The notes beneath the pieces are model-generated. The model searched no databases. It worked only from the letters and a program-made list of their open reading frames with translations, and had not been told where the DNA came from. 30,600 bases of DNA from SFHK01 sp045538305 (GTDB taxonomy: Bacteria > Bacillota > Clostridia > Christensenellales > Aristaeellaceae). A program made the position numbers and the translations under genes. The stretch is from the NCBI GenBank assembly GCA_045538305.1, contig JAZSRC010000060.1, positions 1 to 30,600 of the forward strand, in the 5' to 3' direction. This document shows positions 30,535 to 30,600 of the stretch, piece after piece. Each line of letters opens with the position of its first letter. Within the stretch, counting starts at the first letter, position 1.

Positions 30535-30600
30535 TCATAAAAGGGTTACGCATATAGAAATGCCGGCTGCACAAACGCGCAGCCGCCATTCAAGCCATCA

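Noticed and set aside
30535..30600. Hairpin GGCTGC/GCAGCC near the right edge
   Set aside because: Only 6 bp with no U-run inside the window; too little sequence to call a terminator.

Overview
The window looks like chromosomal DNA of a Gram-positive, anaerobic Clostridia-type bacterium (Bacillota). Shine-Dalgarno sequences are strong and close to AGGAGG, and sigma-A style promoters with 17-base spacers recur. A CggR-type glycolysis regulator, MgtE and a Rae1/YacP-like nuclease domain are all Bacillota features. The carbohydrate genes (GH112 phosphorylase, GH2 glycosidase, PL22 oligogalacturonate lyase, FGGY and ROK sugar kinases) suggest a gut or rumen commensal living on plant and host glycans. 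The exact lineage is inference; an uncultured Christensenellales-like Clostridia would fit. No tRNA, rRNA, CRISPR array, transposase or prophage gene was seen.

Layout. 1-3330: minus-strand glycolysis operon cggR-pgk-tpiA-gpmI (gpmI runs off the left edge), with a promoter and operator-like site before cggR and a second promoter before pgk; gapA is missing from its usual place. 3357-5045: secreted leucine-rich-repeat protein with a C39-like cysteine peptidase domain. 5207-7715: ThuA-like protein, FGGY kinase and a small UPF0291 protein. 7832-9735: YprB-like exonuclease and TPR protein. 9741-10002: an unusual ~260-bp non-coding element made almost entirely of hairpins with imperfect terminal inverted repeats. 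10018-11600: small membrane protein, DUF4160 protein, nitroreductase. 11616-13781: GH112 galactoside phosphorylase. 14122-18867: mgtE (with a long structured leader), a TtcA-like tRNA-thiolation protein and a GH2 glycosidase. 18946-20471: CNNM/CorC-type transporter preceded by a leader that contains an intrinsic terminator. 20631-23444: ROK kinase-SIS isomerase fusion and oligogalacturonate lyase. 23561-25546: secreted CxxC-repeat protein with a Pro/Thr/Glu stalk. 25602-27731: histidine phosphatase and a Gfo/Idh/MocA oxidoreductase. 27835-30474: a TetM-like translational GTPase fused to a Rae1/YacP NYN endoribonuclease.

How the genes fit together. The sugar genes sit in several small transcription units rather than in one polysaccharide-utilisation locus. 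Together they would release, phosphorolyse, phosphorylate or isomerise sugars that feed the glycolysis operon. Two divalent-cation transport genes (mgtE and the CorC-type gene) each have an unusually long 5' leader, suggesting RNA-level control by a signal not matched to any class I recognise. The most striking single gene is the GTPase-nuclease fusion. It joins a factor family that binds the ribosomal A site to a nuclease family that cuts mRNA in the A site, which suggests a one-protein ribosome-clearing or mRNA-quality-control system.
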